Of a DNA stretch of 64,000 nt, positions 48,306 through 59,000 are shown one piece after another (the first letter of the stretch is position 1; each line of letters begins with the position of its first letter). The stretch is from Catenaria anguillulae PL171. Taxonomy: Eukaryota; Blastocladiomycota; Blastocladiomycetes; Blastocladiales; Catenariaceae. Position numbers and translations under genes: made by a program. Under the pieces are notes generated by a model. That model did not search any database, had not been told where the DNA came from, and saw nothing but the letters and a program-made list of their open reading frames with translations. Location of the stretch: assembly GCA_002102555.1 (NCBI GenBank), contig MCFL01000017.1, positions 310,001 to 374,000 of the forward strand, given 5' to 3'.

Positions 48306-48509
48306 TGGGCTTGCACTCGTGCTGACGTAGTTGCTGTTTTGCGCAGTGTTGACAAAGACTGACACCGTAAAAAAATATGAACGATATGGACATGTATCGT
48401 GGTTGACTTGACGTGAGCAAGAACACACAGGTGGTAGAAGTTATCACAATCGAGGCGACGGGACAGAGGTGTGTGGGGGCAAGACTGTAGCGGGAGAAGA
48501 CGAGGGTGA
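48306..48509. other. Convergent spacer
   Basis: About 200 bases between the stop codons of the MHD2-like gene and glutathione reductase. Nothing else visible. Confidence 0.55.
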
Positions 48510-50261
48510 CTAGCGCTGAGCAGAACACGATAACGTGGTGAGACGTGCTGCCTTGGACAGAAAGTAAAGAGCGTCGCAGAAACTGCATACCATGGTGACG
48601 AGTTCCTCTGCTGCGGTCGGGTGGATGGCCACCGTGTCGTCGAGGTCCTTTTTGCGAGCACCCATGACTAGTTTTCGAGCAACACAAACAAAGAAGGCCA
48701 GTGAGTATCGAGCCAACAATTCACCCCGGTAGGAGCAGAAAGAATCGTACCGACGGCGACGGCAAATCCTTGAATGACCTCATCCGACGCCAAGCCAATA
48801 ATGTGGATGCCCACAACCTTCTCCTCGGGGCCGACGCATACCAGCTTGTACAGCGTGGCGGGCTTGTTGTCCATCATGGAACCATCGGGCGCAGGCATGG
48901 AATAGTACATATTGATGAACCGTGACTTGTAGACCTTGACGTTGGCTTCGCCATACTTTTCCTTTGCCTCTGTCTCGGAATCGCCCACGGTTCCAATGGG
49001 AGGGTGCGAAAACACGACCGTTGGAATGTTTGAGTAGTTGAGCTTGGACTGTGCAAACTGGGGCCCGCCGTACAGCCGATCAGAGAGCCTGCGACCAGCA
49101 GCAATGGCCACGGGTGTGAGCTCGGCAACTCCGCACACGTCGCCCAGGGCAAATACATTGGGCGCGCCCGTGGCCTGCCACTCGTCGACGACAATGTGCC
49201 CCGACTTTGTCTGCTTGACGGCCGAGGGCAACTGCAACCCTTCGACGTGTGGGCCGCGGCCGGTCGCAAACAGGACCTCATCCACGTCAGCCAAAGTCGT
49301 GAGCTCGCCCGACCCGTCCTTGCGCAGCGTCACCGACAAGTTGCGGCCGGCTTGGAACTGGGCGCCCTTGGCACCTTGGGGTGCTTGCTGAATGTCGACC
49401 ACATGCGATGAGTAGACCATCTTGACTCCTTGCTTTGTCATGTTTTCCTTGAGGAAGGCTTGCATGTCGTGGTCAAAGGTGCGCAAGATAGTTTCCGAGC
49501 GGGAAACAAGGTGGACCTCGGCGCCAAGCGAGTGCAGCATGCCCGAGATTTCGACGCCAATGTACCCGGTGCCGACAACCACAATGCGTTTGGGCACATA
49601 GTTGAGCTCAAAGAACCCGTCTGACGTGATGGCGTGCTTGTCGGCGCCCGGAATCCCAGCGGGAATGATGGGTTTGCCACCCGTGGCAATCAGCACGCGT
49701 GTGGCGGCAATCTCCTCTTGAACCTTGCCGTCCTTGTCGAGCACCTCAATCTCCACGTGCTTGTCCGCGGTCGTGGGCGTTCCTTGCTTGAACCGCCCAA
49801 AGCCGCCAATATGCGCGACATTGTCCTTTTCCAAGTTCTTGTGGTAAATGCCGTTGAGCCTGGTCACATAGGCATCGCGCATGCGCTTGAATGTGGCATA
49901 GGAAAAGTCGGGCGACTCGACCGTGGCGTCGGGCGCCGCCGTGTTTAGGCCGTACCGGCGGGCATCGGCGCGCAGCATGTCAAACATGGAGGCCAAGTTG
50001 TACGTGACCTTCTTGGGGACGCATCCACGGATCACGCAGGTGCCGCCAAGGCGGTCGGCCTCGATGATGGCGACTTTGGCGCCGTACGAGGCAGCGCGTC
50101 GTGCAGACCCGAGGCCGCCCGAGCCGCCCTGTTGACCGATGGAGATCACATTGAGGCGTGAAGAGTGAGCGAGGAACGTGGTGGCTGACGAAATGACGAG
50201 TATGTGTGTGTGTTTGACGTACGCCGAGGACAACATAGTCGAAAATGCGCTTGGTTGCCAT
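48510..50261 (-). CDS. GLR1: Glutathione reductase
   Basis: Exons 50261-50223, 50128-48751, 48667-48591 and 48515-48510 give 499 residues. The flavoenzyme reduces glutathione disulfide with NADPH. The first intron (50222-50129) splits the FAD motif so that DYVVLG joins [13 protein letters not shown]. The redox pair is Cys44 and Cys49 in [13 protein letters not shown]. The NADPH domain has [20 protein letters not shown]. The second FAD motif is VFALGDVCG, then [20 protein letters not shown]. The dimer domain ends in [12 protein letters not shown], where His488 and Glu493 form the proton-transfer pair. The last exon is only CGC TAG; the acceptor CAG at 48518-48516 supplies the terminal Arg and stop, and reading on without it does not restore the motif. 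No strong mitochondrial presequence is seen from the chosen start. Confidence 0.92.
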
Positions 50262-51146
50262 GGTGATGCGAGTGAATTGTAGTGAAAGCTCTTGAAGTCA
50301 ATAATCATTGTTCTCTTACAATGTGAACGAAATCCTTCGAATCGACAGAGGGCCGCCCCGCTTTAGTACCGACCAGCCTTGCCTCAAGATCACACCATGC
50401 CAACGGCGCAACGGACATGGCGAAATGGCAGCTAGCTGACGGAATCATGACAGGCTGCAGGCTCCTGCGTATACCAAAGTCGTCTGATCATTTTGGCGGG
50501 TTTATCCGAAGCCTTCGAACACGTGTGGATTCAAGTCGAATGGGTGGGGGTGGGCCCGTCGCGTAAACTCTTCAATGTTAACCTTGTCCATGATTCGTAT
50601 TCGTGTGCTTCTGTCAGCAGCAAGCAGTATACGTATGTAGAGCACTTGGGAGATACTGAGAGATGCGTATGGCATTGGCAACGATAACAAAGGTGGTATG
50701 GACCCATGCCAGTGGCCTTCCTGCAAGCGCACCCCCTTTTGGGCATATGAATTCCATGGCTCTCATGGGCAACATGAGGTCATGGGGGTTGACAACAGAA
50801 CTGCGCTTCACGACTCGGACCTTGGTCAGCGGATTGGCATGCGCTGGCTGTCGACATCGCACGTCTGATGTACATGTTGAAGAAGGTGCATTTTCGCTGG
50901 CAGTACCGCGAGCACGTAACTATTAATACTTATGTATGCGCGATTTGTCATCATGTCTAATCACGGTGACTGAGCACTCAACAGCACTCAATAGCACGCT
51001 GCTGTCAGACCTTTCCTGGCCCCATGGCCATGATTCGTGCGAAGAAACGGCGGACAAGCGCATAAATATCCTCACCATCACCCGGCCTCTTCGCAAAAGT
51101 CGGATGTTCCCTCCTGCAGTTCAAAGCCACGTCCCCGCAGTACCAA
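50262..51146. promoter_or_regulatory. Divergent promoter region
   Basis: About 0.9 kb between glutathione reductase (-) and the DOPA-dioxygenase-like gene (+). Short open frames show no domain. Stress-response elements may lie here but I cannot point to one with confidence. Confidence 0.45.
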
Positions 51147-51770
51147 ATGAACCCTATCCGAACCATCATGACATCGTTCTTCACGGACAACACCAGCCCG
51201 CTAGCGTCTGTGGCCGTGTCATGGCCAGCGCCCATCCATTCATACGACGTACATGTGTACTACGATCTTTCGCAATACGAGGAGGCCCAACAGCTCAAGG
51301 CCAAGGCCCAAGAATTGTTTCCAAACTTGCCGCAGAGTAGGATGTGGGAACGGCCGATTGGCCCGCACAGCAAGCCCATGTGGGAGTTGGACATTCATCA
51401 GGCCGTGGATTTTGCTCGAGTTGTCCCGTGGTTTGGTACGTCTACTACTTGAGTCAAGTCAGGAGTCAGGTTGGACACCCAAAGAACCACTCAGACTGAC
51501 TGTGACAATGTGAAAACAAACAGCCGTCAATCACGGCAACTTGTCGGTGTTGGTGCATCCCAATACAGGTCCGTCAGCAGTTTCTCTTGCCATCAGGAAC
51601 TGTGAGGGTCGCAGCGTCGGTGTCCAGACAGCCCATTGACTTGGTTTGGTGCAATGACAGGCGACATGGTCAAGGACCACACCGAGAATGCCATGTGGAT
51701 TGGCGAGCGGGTTGAACTTGACGTGGCCATGCTAGCGCGTGCCCAGGCAGCGCACCAGATCAAGAAGTAG
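51147..51770 (+). CDS. DOPA 4,5-dioxygenase family protein
   Basis: Exons 51147-51435, 51524-51568 and 51661-51770 give 147 residues, close to the size of the small DOPA-dioxygenase family that opens the aromatic ring of DOPA in betalain-type pigments of fungi; many members have other, unknown roles. The family pattern is visible: IHSYDVHVYYD with two His, RPIGPHSKPMWELDI, NHGNLSVLVHPNTG, and DMVKDHTENAMWIGE near the end. Several conserved His (HSYDVH, GPHS, NHG, VHP, DHT) could be metal ligands. Cytosolic, no signal. An in-frame ATG at 51168 would shorten it by seven residues. A 45-base middle exon carries the NHG and VHP motifs. Confidence 0.85.
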
Positions 51771-52096
51771 TCCTGAACAGTATTGATGTGTAGTAGCCGA
51801 GTGGCAATGTGTCCATTGTACATGAATCATGAAGGTCATCTATATGTTAGAGGAGTGATTAGCGACGCGTATGTATGTACGAGTGATGCAAACATGCGTT
51901 TCAGATCGATTGCCGATCATGATCAGGGACTCGAGCTCAAGCTCATGGGGGAATGATCTAGCCACGCGACACCATTCACCACTGGCCGTTTCTCTCTTCG
52001 TTTGCAATTGTCTTCTGTCTCGCTCCGCTCTTTCTCCCTCTCTCCGTCTGCTGGCATGGGTGATGCGATTACAATTCCAGTCACAAGCACAATACA
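51771..52096. other. Intergenic region before LRR membrane protein
   Basis: Terminator of the dioxygenase-like gene and promoter of the next. The part from about 51960 to 52050 is CT-rich. A leader exon coding a signal peptide could hide here but I could not join one in frame. Confidence 0.4.
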
Positions 52097-54739
52097 ATGT
52101 CCACGGGAAACAACGTTAACGCAGACTGCGCCGCGGCCGGTCGCCTCTTTGCTGGCGGCGACTCGGCCATCAATCCCGTGTCGTGCTGTCAGGGCCAGCA
52201 CCTCACGGCCATCGACCTGGCCTGCAACCCCGACGGCCGCATCACCCGCCTAGCCATCACCCCCGCCTCGCTGCCCGCAGACGTGGCCTTTCGCGGCGAT
52301 GCCCTGTCGTCCTCGCTGGCACAGCTCACAAGGCTCCAAGTCCTGCGCCTACCCAACGCCGGATTGGCCGGCGCGTTCCCCGCGGCCGCTATTTCGCAGC
52401 TGCCTGACTTGACGTTTTTGGACCTGTCGGGAAATGCGCTGTCGGGAACACTGCCAGAGTCGCTCTCGGCTGGTCTTCCCAAGCTGGATTCGCTCAACCT
52501 CAACGGCAACTCGATGACGGGATCGCTTGCGCCACTGCGCAATGCCCCGCTGTCGACGCTGTCTGTTGCCGGAAACACCTTCTCTGGCCAATTGCCATCG
52601 ATTACATCCCTCACGTCGTGCGTCGGACTGCCCGCCGGCGTGTGTCGGCCGTTTGAGGGCCCAACTGCACCATGTGCAGCATCATTGCCTCCTTGTCCAC
52701 GACCCACCACCACTTCATCATCAGCCGTGGCCACGTCGGCGACGACCACCACCTCAGGAGCGACATCGACTTCAACGACTACGACCGCACCCACGCCAAC
52801 CTCAACCGTCAACCTCAACGCAGCTGCCACCTCAGCTTCCTCTGCCGATTTGTCCTCTTCTTCTTCTTCTTCAATGACAATGTGGCTCAGTATCGCGGGC
52901 GGGATCCTCGGCGCCGTCCTGCTTTCTGTCCTCCTTCTCTTGCTCATCACCAGGCGTCGCCGGCACCGCCGCCTCGCTCAAGAAAAACTTGCCTCAACTC
53001 GACACCTCACTTCACCAGGCGCAATGGAACGCGGCGCACCGCTTCCGGCACTTGCCACCTACTCCAAAGTCAGCACCAAACCGGCCTCAGGCATTGTAAA
53101 CGACGACCCGGAAGACCAAAGCGACAATGAACAAGACCTTGCCGATTCGCTCCTGGGAGGGCACGCCCTGCGTCATGTCGACTCGGCCGACCACTTGCTC
53201 ATCACCTCGCCCAACTCGCCACATGCCATGGTAGTCGAACCGCCACGTGTGCCCGGCCACGGAACCGACACGCACTCAATGCTCACAACCAACACCCGCA
53301 ACGCCGCTGCCGCTGTCGGTGCAGGCGCCTGGGCACGCACCTTGCGCCAAGGCTCCTTCTCTGACCAACCCACATCGGCCGCTGCCATCACGTCTCCCCC
53401 TACATTGCGCGGCAAACCCTCACGCATGTCGCTGGCATCGGGTCTAGGCCTGGGCGGCCCGCTGTCGCCGCCGACCCGCCCGACCTTGCACGCACACACG
53501 CACCCGGTCCCAGGAAGCATCATTGACGTGACTGGAACCGACGTATACGACATGTTCTTTGGCTTGCCGCGCGTCCCCGGATGCACCACCGCACAGTTGC
53601 ACCCCCGCGCTACGCCTCCCGAACCCGCTGCCTCGACACGCCACTCGCACATGTGGCGCACAACCATGGTGTCTGAATCCGGGTCGGCGTCCACAGGCGC
53701 CGACGACGCAGAAGAGTGGGCCACGGTTTCGCACCTCTGGGACGCGACACTCGACGCGCTGCACGCGCGCATCACGCGGTTCATGACGTCACCCACATCC
53801 ATGGCCGCCGCACAAATCGCCGGCGAAACCGCATGGTCGCTCGTGAGTGCCGAGCTTGACTTTACCTCTGGATCGTTTGGGTTCTTGGGCACCAACCCGG
53901 ATCAAGCCCCGCCGCCGTCGCCCACGCTCGGCGCGACCAGCACGGGCCGCGCGGCACGCACGGCCGCCGTGATGCATTTTGCGAGTGTTGAGCTCGTCAA
54001 GTTTCTGGCGGGCGTGCAGAGTAGTGCGGCGGTTGCAAAGTGTGCACATCGCGTGTATGGTGTTGCGGGCATGGGCCAAGGCGAGCTGGTTGCGGGCGAG
54101 GTCCCGCGGGTGTTTGCGGCCATGGCCAGGGTCGCAGGCGCGGCCGTGCGTGACCGGCTGGTGAATGTTGCACCGGCCGAGGTGGATGAGGTGATTACCG
54201 GTACCGAGGCCGCAGGTATGGACGATACCGAGGTCGATGCGTGTGCGCGCGAGTTTGTCCACGAATTGCGCGCGCTTGCGGGCGAGTACGAGGGCAACTT
54301 GGCGCTCAAGCTCAATGTCCTTGGATGTACGCCTTCGGCCAGTGGGGCGGGCACACCTGTTCGCTCCGGGTCGCCGTTCCTCGAGTCGCCGTCGCTGTCG
54401 GCCACACACGCGCCATCTGCATTCTTGTCGACCTCGGCTCTTGGGCTCGCAGACGTGTTTGTCTTGGCCGCCATTCACTGGGCGCGCATCAAGGCCCTGC
54501 GTCCAGGACTTGGACTCGTCATTGTTCCGCCAGGCGCGCCGCTACAGCAGGCGTGGATGGACGATTCCGCTAATCAGAATGCCAGTGCACGGCCCTATGT
54601 CCAGGTGCAGGGTACTTGTTTCCCGGCACTGGTCGAGGCCGTTCCGGATGTCATGGGCGGACAGGGGTGGGGGTGGAGGGTGGTCAAGGCAGCTCGAGTG
54701 TGGATGAGAGAGGACGGGCCGAGGAGGGCGATCGAGTAA
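52097..54739 (+). CDS. Leucine-rich-repeat single-pass membrane protein
   Basis: An intronless 880-residue protein. Residues 1-60 have paired Cys (DCAAAGRLF, SCCQGQHL) like an LRR N-cap. About four leucine-rich repeats follow (LTRLQVLRLPNAGLAGAFP, LPDLTFLDLSGNALSGTLP, LPKLDSLNLNGN, LSTLSVAGN) with the plant-type NxLSGxLP spacing, then a Cys-bearing cap (SCVGLPAGVC, PCPRP). A Thr/Ser-rich stalk (200-260) precedes a membrane helix at about 262-284 and a basic stop-transfer RRRRHRR. The cytosolic ~590 residues start Ser/Pro-rich and end in a helical block (about 545-880) with no kinase or known signalling motif. The topology is that of a cell-surface sensor. No signal peptide is seen at the chosen start, which is odd for this topology. 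Confidence 0.78.
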   Translation: MSTGNNVNADCAAAGRLFAGGDSAINPVSCCQGQHLTAIDLACNPDGRITRLAITPASLPADVAFRGDALSSSLAQLTRLQVLRLPNAGLAGAFPAAAISQLPDLTFLDLSGNALSGTLPESLSAGLPKLDSLNLNGNSMTGSLAPLRNAPLSTLSVAGNTFSGQLPSITSLTSCVGLPAGVCRPFEGPTAPCAASLPPCPRPTTTSSSAVATSATTTTSGATSTSTTTTAPTPTSTVNLNAAATSASSADLSSSSSSSMTMWLSIAGGILGAVLLSVLLLLLITRRRRHRRLAQEKLASTRHLTSPGAMERGAPLPALATYSKVSTKPASGIVNDDPEDQSDNEQDLADSLLGGHALRHVDSADHLLITSPNSPHAMVVEPPRVPGHGTDTHSMLTTNTRNAAAAVGAGAWARTLRQGSFSDQPTSAAAITSPPTLRGKPSRMSLASGLGLGGPLSPPTRPTLHAHTHPVPGSIIDVTGTDVYDMFFGLPRVPGCTTAQLHPRATPPEPAASTRHSHMWRTTMVSESGSASTGADDAEEWATVSHLWDATLDALHARITRFMTSPTSMAAAQIAGETAWSLVSAELDFTSGSFGFLGTNPDQAPPPSPTLGATSTGRAARTAAVMHFASVELVKFLAGVQSSAAVAKCAHRVYGVAGMGQGELVAGEVPRVFAAMARVAGAAVRDRLVNVAPAEVDEVITGTEAAGMDDTEVDACAREFVHELRALAGEYEGNLALKLNVLGCTPSASGAGTPVRSGSPFLESPSLSATHAPSAFLSTSALGLADVFVLAAIHWARIKALRPGLGLVIVPPGAPLQQAWMDDSANQNASARPYVQVQGTCFPALVEAVPDVMGGQGWGWRVVKAARVWMREDGPRRAIE

Positions 54740-56029
54740 AGTTGTTATCCGTTCCTTCTCAGCCACATTGTACTTTTTGTTTGCTTGTTTTCTCTTTTGC
54801 TTGGTCAAGTATTCCGATATCTTCAGGGATGTGTTGTCATTCGTATTGTTAATGTGGAAAGTCGTCTTTACAATTGCAGAAAATCTTCACTTTTGTTGCG
54901 ATGTTTGTGTCCAGGCGAGTGATACATACATTCACAGCCAACCGACTGCCGTCGATTGACAACTGCAGTGGTCGCTGGATGCTCTGGAAAGGAGGAAGGA
55001 ACAACAGAAACGACGGCGGACTGAAGAAGATATGAATAAGGACGAGGTAAATTGGCTCGTTGGACGTTATACATTGAACCGTCGACTTGTCGTCCCTGCG
55101 CCCATGCGTTTCGATCCCGATCATTGTCGGGTGTACTTTTCCTTTCAGCTTTCCTCATGACTTCATTAGTCAAGTCGATCGCGACCACGGCCTGCACTGG
55201 CCGACGGCTGGCGCACTCCAACGTGGTTCAAGTTCCCAAACGGATGGCCAAAAAAAAAACATCAAGGTCTTCGGCCGAGATAACTATGCAAGTTGTTGCA
55301 GCCTACAGTACATGGCCTTCCGTACAGTCATCCCTCCACTTCCCGCTCCCAAAGGGTCTTTCTGGTCGGTTGGAACGCGGGCAGCTTGAGTTGCTGTCGC
55401 CCTGAAGCTGAATCAAATGATACGTGGAGTGATTCTCCGGCCCACATGGGCTTGTTGGCAGATTTCGACTTGCCCTATACATGTAACTCGCACGAACGTT
55501 GCGAGGTCCATACATATCTTCTGGGCCGCGAACACTGCGAATTCGGCATGCGCGCGCCTGATGACGCGTCGTGATGCCCCACTCCGCCCCGAAATTGCTC
55601 GACCCCGAGAAAGGAGTCCAAAGAAAATGTTCCAAATAAGAAATGGCCTCGATATAAATGATTCTCACATTCTTTGTCCAGATCTCGCCCGCCGTCCATC
55701 GCTTTCGCCTCTTTCGGAGGTTTGCCCCATCGACTTGACAACCCACGCGCTGTATGTTGACAAACGAAATAGTGCCAAAAACATCCATTGCATCGAATCC
55801 CAGCCATACAACAAGTCTTCGCATTTCGTTACACAGCAACATTGCACTCATCCTCTAGCATCCACGATCGCTCTTGCTTGCACTCGATTCTTGCCACCCG
55901 CTTTCCCTGTGCCGGCTGTGACGCGCGCATACACGTCCAAATCCAAGAACACACCAAATACCAAGCCCCACTGTAATCAACTCATTCCCTCGCCGAATCG
56001 CATCGATCCAAGTCCAAGCGCAAACAACA
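54740..56029. other. Intergenic region before TmcB-like gene D
   Basis: About 1.3 kb without a supportable gene. It should hold the 3' UTR of the LRR gene and a long upstream region for D. The last 100 bases before D's start are CA-rich. Confidence 0.5.
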
Positions 56030-59000
56030 ATGTCCATGGCGCGACTGCAAGGTGGCGGCGGTCCGGGTGCCTCGCATCTACCTCCGGGAATGATGATGCC
56101 CACTGGCGTTGGCCAAGGAAATGGTGTTGCAGGATGCGACGCAAAATCAACCACGTCGGGCAAAAAGACGACCGAGCTCAAGACTCTGTTACCGCAATCG
56201 ATGCTGTACGTACTCTTTGCCACGCCTGTCTCACCACGTTGTCATTTCTTCTCACTTGATCGATCCATCCCCCCGGTACAGAGAAAAGACGCTGTTCCAA
56301 CTGGGTTACGTTTTGACAAAAGACAATGACCTGAGCCCGACCCTGACTTGGATATTTGCTGTACGTTCTTGCCTCGGTTACGACATCCTTGACCCGATGG
56401 AATGGTGGCTTTCCCGCGCTGATCGTACCGTTTTCCTGGGCTGTACATAGATTCTTGAAGATTTGCAGTTGTTCACCTTTGCCTTCTCGTCCTCGCTGTA
56501 CCCGGCGATGCCATCTGCTGTCGAGGCCATTCTTGACCTCTTTGTCATGCCACTTGATTACGAGCTGTTCAAGATCGTCAACGTCCTGTGCATTTGCATT
56601 GTGCTCTCGGCCGCGGTCCTCTTTGGCGTTGTCATTGTGATGATGCATTCAAAGAATCGAGTGCCCATCACGTTGCTCCGTGTCCTTCGCATCTTGTGCG
56701 CCTTGATTCAAACTGTGCTCAACATTCCGCTGGCAACAATTCTTTTGACGGGTCTGAACTGTTTTTACGGCTCGCTGCCCATCTTTGGCACATCGTGCAC
56801 GAGCACTGCGCACATGCCGTTCTTGGTGTTTAATCCGTTGGCCTTGGTCATTTTCTTGCCAATGCTGGTGATTGGCGCCCTAATCGTATTCTCTTCTCTA
56901 TTGCTGTTCGGTTACAGATTTCCCATTCCGCTTACTCTATGTACTCTTTCTTTGCTGGCAGTTTATTGAACCGTCTCCCTCATCCGACAACCCGACCGCC
57001 AAACCCTCGGGTCGCCACGATGCCGAAGCCGTCATGATTCGCGTCATATTAGTCGTCGTCAAGGTGTACACGACCGACCGCCCAGGCTTACCCACTTGGA
57101 TCTTTTTATGGGTGGGCCTTCTTGGACTGGGATACAACTCATACTCGTTGCTGCGCTCACAGCCATACTACATGGCACGCATGAACCAGTTCCGCGTGGG
57201 CATGTCGTTTGGCGGTGCCATGTCCATGGCCACGACTATTGTGCTGCACTTGATCTTGGGGCCGAGGAATACAGAAGGATGGTGGTTGATTATGATCCCA
57301 ACGTCGCTAATTGGGATTGCGATTGGCGCCATTGCGTCGCATTTCACGGCAAAGTATTACGTGACTCGCACCGTGTACTTTTGGCGCAAGCTCAGGGACA
57401 CGGCAACGGTCCCAGTGCCCGGTGCGGCGGGTGACGGCGCTGTGATTGGCAGCCTCAACTCGGTGGTGCCGTCACAGACAAACAGTATCACTTCGGTCCA
57501 CAACCTCACCTTGTCAACCGGCGTGGCCTTGATGACTGCGGCACCAAACACTCGCACGGTTTATAGCTCGAGCCCGGCTGGATTGGATGCGCCAGCAAAG
57601 CCAAAGGCACACATGAAACTTCTCGGACCAGAAAACCTGATTGCGCAGAACAATTCGTCACATCACTTCTCGAGTACCTCCATTTCCGGATTGTCTGGTC
57701 CACAGTCGACTGCATCGGCGGCGTATGGTGACCCGAATGCTATTGCAAGCAAGGTCATGGCGGCTCTCAGCAAGGATAACAAGAATGCTCGGCCAGGAAG
57801 CACCAGCTCGATTGCTCGCCGTCGGTCGACCCTTGTCAACTCACCCATGTCCACCATGGGTAAGCCCAATCCCCCCTCTGGCGATGCAAAGGGAGCCACG
57901 ACAGACTCGACGACACGTCTCACCAAGCGCGATGGCAGTTCGGACACGCTCAACGCTGTCCTTGAGCGCCAGTACAAGCCAAGGACTAACGTGTTTGATT
58001 CACCCGACCAGGTCGAGCTGTCGATTCGCTATGTCCGCGGGTACCCGTCCGAAAAGCAACTCAAGGTCGGCCTCGACATTCTCCAACGTGGCTTGTACGA
58101 GTTTCCCAACGAGCCTCAAGTGCTCCTCGTGGCCGTGTGGTACCTGACCGAGTTTTATGGACCCGAAGGCGAGCGCGCCGCGGACATTGTCATGCGCTCG
58201 CTGCAAGAAGACAAGCGGTCGATTCCCATGAGCATCCGATTCCAAATGTACAGCCGTGACAGGTCTCAAAAGGACTCGGGCAAGCACGTGCTGGATTCTG
58301 CGGCTCTCGATCAGCTCATGCGCAAGGTCAAATACTTGCATTTGGCGAGTTTGTCAGCCATGCGTGACATGTGGGAGCAAATTCGTATTGGATCGAGCGA
58401 GGTGGCCATGGCAGATGTTGTTTCGAGGCTGGCCGAGTCCATGACCGGGGCCGAAGCGTGCTACCGTCGGTTGCTTGAGAGGAATGGCAAGCAGAAACAG
58501 TTGCTGCGCTTGTACGCGCAGTTTCTCACGTATTGTGCTTGTGATTCGGCCAAAGCGGCGCAGATTTTGGACTTGGCCGAGGAAGTCGAGACCATGGAAT
58601 CAGTCGCGCATGCCGGTACGGGGGTCACCGGTGGAACCAAGTCAGTGCCGGCACCCACGGCTGGTGCAGACGGCGGGACACATATCAAGGCAAGCGCTGT
58701 ACTCGGGACTGTGACACAGGAGGGCGATGAGGAACACGATTGCGATGTGGATTCGACGAAGGACATGGGCGCCGAGGAGGAAGATGTTCCCATTTCGAAC
58801 AAGAGCAGGTTGGTTGCTGTGGATCGCATGATTGCCTCGGAATCGCACCTGTTGCCGTCATCATCATCAGACAAGAACACGAATGGGCCAGGCGGACCCA
58901 TGATGCCGATTCGCGGCAAGGCTCTTCAACACCAGGACATTGTGGACCACAATCGCAATCCTGTTGCCATGTCCGGCAATACGGTTGCATTCCGCTCAGC

